A stretch of 64,000 nucleotides of DNA from Chaetoceros tenuissimus (Eukaryota > Bacillariophyta > Thalassiosirophyceae > Chaetocerotales > Chaetocerotaceae), in contig BLLK01000046.1 of NCBI GenBank assembly GCA_021927905.1, positions 992,001 to 1,056,000 of the forward strand, written 5' to 3'. The position numbers and the translations under genes are program-made. Each line of letters opens with the position of its first letter. The stretch's first letter is position 1. The notes beneath the pieces were generated by a model. That model had not been told where the DNA came from. It saw only the letters and a list, made by a program, of their open reading frames with translations, and made no database searches. Shown here one piece after another: positions 62,054 through 64,000 of the stretch.

Positions 62054-64000
62054 ATGGCAGCGAAATCAAACAACCTTAGGCGTAGGGCGAATAAAAAGCA
62101 GTCTGAAAGCGATCAAGGACCAAAGAAGGAGACTGGAAAGGCAAGCAAGCAATCTAGAAAAAGATCCAAACAGCAACAAAATGACGATGCTTCCTTTTCC
62201 AACATTGGCACTTTGCAAAAGACTCTTCTTGTATCTCTGATCATTGTCTCCATGGGATCTGTACTTATTCTGACATCTTCGAAAGAACAGTCCCCCTATC
62301 ACTTTGACATGACAAAGCCATCCTCTTCTGAGCCAAAAGTGAAGCAACCGAAAGAAAGTAAGGCATATGATTTTATAGCGACTGAACCAGACTGGGACAC
62401 TACTGATTCAAAATTGAATCAAACATTTACGTTCCTGAAAGAATATGTATGTCAATATGACAATCCAGAGGTAGAATCGTTCTGCCATCCATTATTACAA
62501 CCCGTTCCTGCTAGGAGAACACATGTAGTAGCCAAGACACATTCCCATCATTCCATTGAAAAAAATGAAGTTGTCATGGTCTTACCTCGAACATTGCAAA
62601 TATGGGACTTGGACGCTTTACGTGATGAATGGATTGCCCAAAATCTATTCTCTGCCACACATGCTAAAACGAATAATCCAATTGATAGCGGTGCATTTCT
62701 AGCAGCTTACTTGGTTCGAATGAAATTGATTGCATCCATGGATTGGTCCTCCATTACACAAAATGATTTGGATAGTGTTGAACGCTTCATTGACTTTTTG
62801 AATATTTTACCAACCTATGATGATTATAAAAGTGATGGTCCTCATTCTCATCCTGTACTCTGGCCTGAGCAAGAGATTCATGCTTTGTTTGGGAAACTTA
62901 CTCCAACGACTATCTTGATCAAGGGTTATAGAACCATGATTGATTCAGAATATATGGCATTTTGTGCTGCTTCTTCGGACTTTAAACAGCATGTTAGTAT
63001 TCAATACTATACTGCAATGCGTTTGAGTGTCATTTCAAGATCATTCGGACCTGGTGCACCGAAAAAGGAGGAAGAAATGAATGGTATTCATGGCTTCTCG
63101 TCACTTGATGAAGAATTGGATTATTACAAAAGAGCTCTTGGTATTGATTTGAGAAAAGGATGCAGAGCCATGTCCCCCATCCTTGACATGTGGAATAGTC
63201 ATGCCAAGCCAAATGTAGAATGGAAATATAGTAATCGCAAGCGCGCATTTGTAATTTCTGCAATTGATCGAAAGGGAATTCCAGAGAATCAGGAAATTAT
63301 GGTTTCATATGGGAAGTATACTGATACACATATGCTTGCCAAGTTTGGCTATGTTAACGGCGATGGAAGTGGACATACTGAATTTAGCATTGCAATCATG
63401 CATCCAATGTTAGATGTAGGAATGAATCAGCAGTTTACAAACATGATGATTGACAAAGACGGGAAAATGACGCCACCAACCTTTGACAAAGAAGCTCAGA
63501 AGAAAGCAATGACACATTATCTCAGATATGACGATGGATTTGAAAAGTGTATTAGCAAAGAAACCCCAGAGGCATACAAACTGAAACTACTAAAACTTCG
63601 TCATTTGCAAAAGATTGCTAATAGTCACGATCGTTGGACCGTGACTTTGGGTCCAAGAAACACGACATCTAAACCGGGAGAGACTTCTGATGTTCCAATA
63701 ACAATGGATGCTCCAAGATTTGATCCAAAGAAAGTCAAATTGAATGGAATGAAGCTCATTGCTACCTGTCGTCTGATTGCTCTGAATAATGACGACTTTG
63801 ATGGCAAAGCGATTGAGGTACTAGAAAGAGAGCTAAAATCAGATGATTCTTCCTTTATGGTGCCTAAGCAATCAGATGCACTTGAATTCCGTGCTCTGAT
63901 TGTTATGGCTCGACTCACTACAGGTGCACTTCGATTATATCCAAGTGATGTGCAAAAGGATATGGCAACACTTGAATCATCAACTCTTGAGTTTATGAGC
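62054..64000 (+). CDS. SET-domain lysine methyltransferase-like protein, runs off the right edge
   Basis: This frame starts at ATG 62054 and stays open for 649 codons to the window end. The N-terminus is Lys/Gln-rich, then one membrane helix lies at about residues 53-74 (LQKTLLVSLIIVSMGSVLIL), and the remainder should be luminal or extracellular. A SET domain of the SETD3/Rubisco LSMT type spans roughly 140-440. It begins near VVMVLPRTLQIWDLD, and it ends with DMWNSHAKPNVEW and IPENQEIMVSYGKYTDTHMLAKFGYV, the NH...N and sYG..(N/D) positions of the family. The C-terminal substrate-binding part continues outside the window. The usual NH pair is written SH here, so activity is less certain. The substrate is unknown. 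Confidence 0.8.
   Translation, partial: MAAKSNNLRRRANKKQSESDQGPKKETGKASKQSRKRSKQQQNDDASFSNIGTLQKTLLVSLIIVSMGSVLILTSSKEQSPYHFDMTKPSSSEPKVKQPKESKAYDFIATEPDWDTTDSKLNQTFTFLKEYVCQYDNPEVESFCHPLLQPVPARRTHVVAKTHSHHSIEKNEVVMVLPRTLQIWDLDALRDEWIAQNLFSATHAKTNNPIDSGAFLAAYLVRMKLIASMDWSSITQNDLDSVERFIDFLNILPTYDDYKSDGPHSHPVLWPEQEIHALFGKLTPTTILIKGYRTMIDSEYMAFCAASSDFKQHVSIQYYTAMRLSVISRSFGPGAPKKEEEMNGIHGFSSLDEELDYYKRALGIDLRKGCRAMSPILDMWNSHAKPNVEWKYSNRKRAFVISAIDRKGIPENQEIMVSYGKYTDTHMLAKFGYVNGDGSGHTEFSIAIMHPMLDVGMNQQFTNMMIDKDGKMTPPTFDKEAQKKAMTHYLRYDDGFEKCISKETPEAYKLKLLKLRHLQKIANSHDRWTVTLGPRNTTSKPGETSDVPITMDAPRFDPKKVKLNGMKLIATCRLIALNNDDFDGKAIEVLERELKSDDSSFMVPKQSDALEFRALIVMARLTTGALRLYPSDVQKDMATLESSTLEFMS

Overview
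This is a nuclear window from a diatom, most likely a centric species such as Chaetoceros; the genus is a guess. The evidence is indirect but consistent: AT-rich DNA, short GT-AG introns of about 55-210 bases, several N-termini with a signal peptide followed by an ASAFAP-like plastid cleavage motif (SFAP, IAFQ, QAFQ, DAFS), a PSxxPS-rich extracellular linker, and large ankyrin-repeat families of the kind expanded in diatoms.

Left host block (1-5.3 kb): glutaminyl cyclase, a spliced dynein light chain LC8 gene, an M1 aminopeptidase of the leukotriene-A4-hydrolase type with a C-terminal anchor, and a plastid-type PDZ protein.

Accessory block (5.8-27.6 kb): a Helitron-like element and a large inverted duplication. 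A five-exon gene (6055-11639, minus) encodes a complete Helitron replication initiator fused to a Pif1-type helicase, with HUH and two-tyrosine motifs intact. Downstream of it lie a four-unit tandem array and a small hairpin. Upstream are two spliced genes I do not recognise: gene A (770 aa, minus) and gene B (about 1479 codons, plus, with one in-frame TAA). They diverge from a shared 400-base region, and some of their introns are related to each other. Next comes a pol-beta-fold nucleotidyltransferase gene. The segment 17811-21244, holding most of the last exon of gene B and the nucleotidyltransferase, recurs inverted at 24155-27588, apparently without differences. Between the arms sits a much older head-to-head pair of two-domain glyoxalase I genes; one has gained a targeting exon and now carries a frameshift. 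The right arm ends inside gene B and abuts a DOMON/cytochrome b561 gene whose 5' end cannot be found.

Right host block (27.8-64 kb): DOMON-b561, a plastid-type methyltransferase, an HD-domain phosphohydrolase, an ankyrin protein, a nicotinamidase-like hydrolase, an ankyrin ion channel, a membrane-linked 2H phosphoesterase-like protein, a RING-H2 ligase, an unrecognised 875-aa protein, a fatty acid hydroxylase/sterol desaturase, a small GSY-rich protein, a plastid membrane protein, DGAT2 followed by a decayed partial copy, a DUF2306-like protein, a secreted protein, ankyrin and ankyrin-MYND proteins, a plastid fibrillin, and a SET-domain protein running off the right edge. No tRNA, rRNA or CRISPR array was seen. 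Exon borders were placed by reading GT-AG sites and checking that the frames join; none has transcript support.
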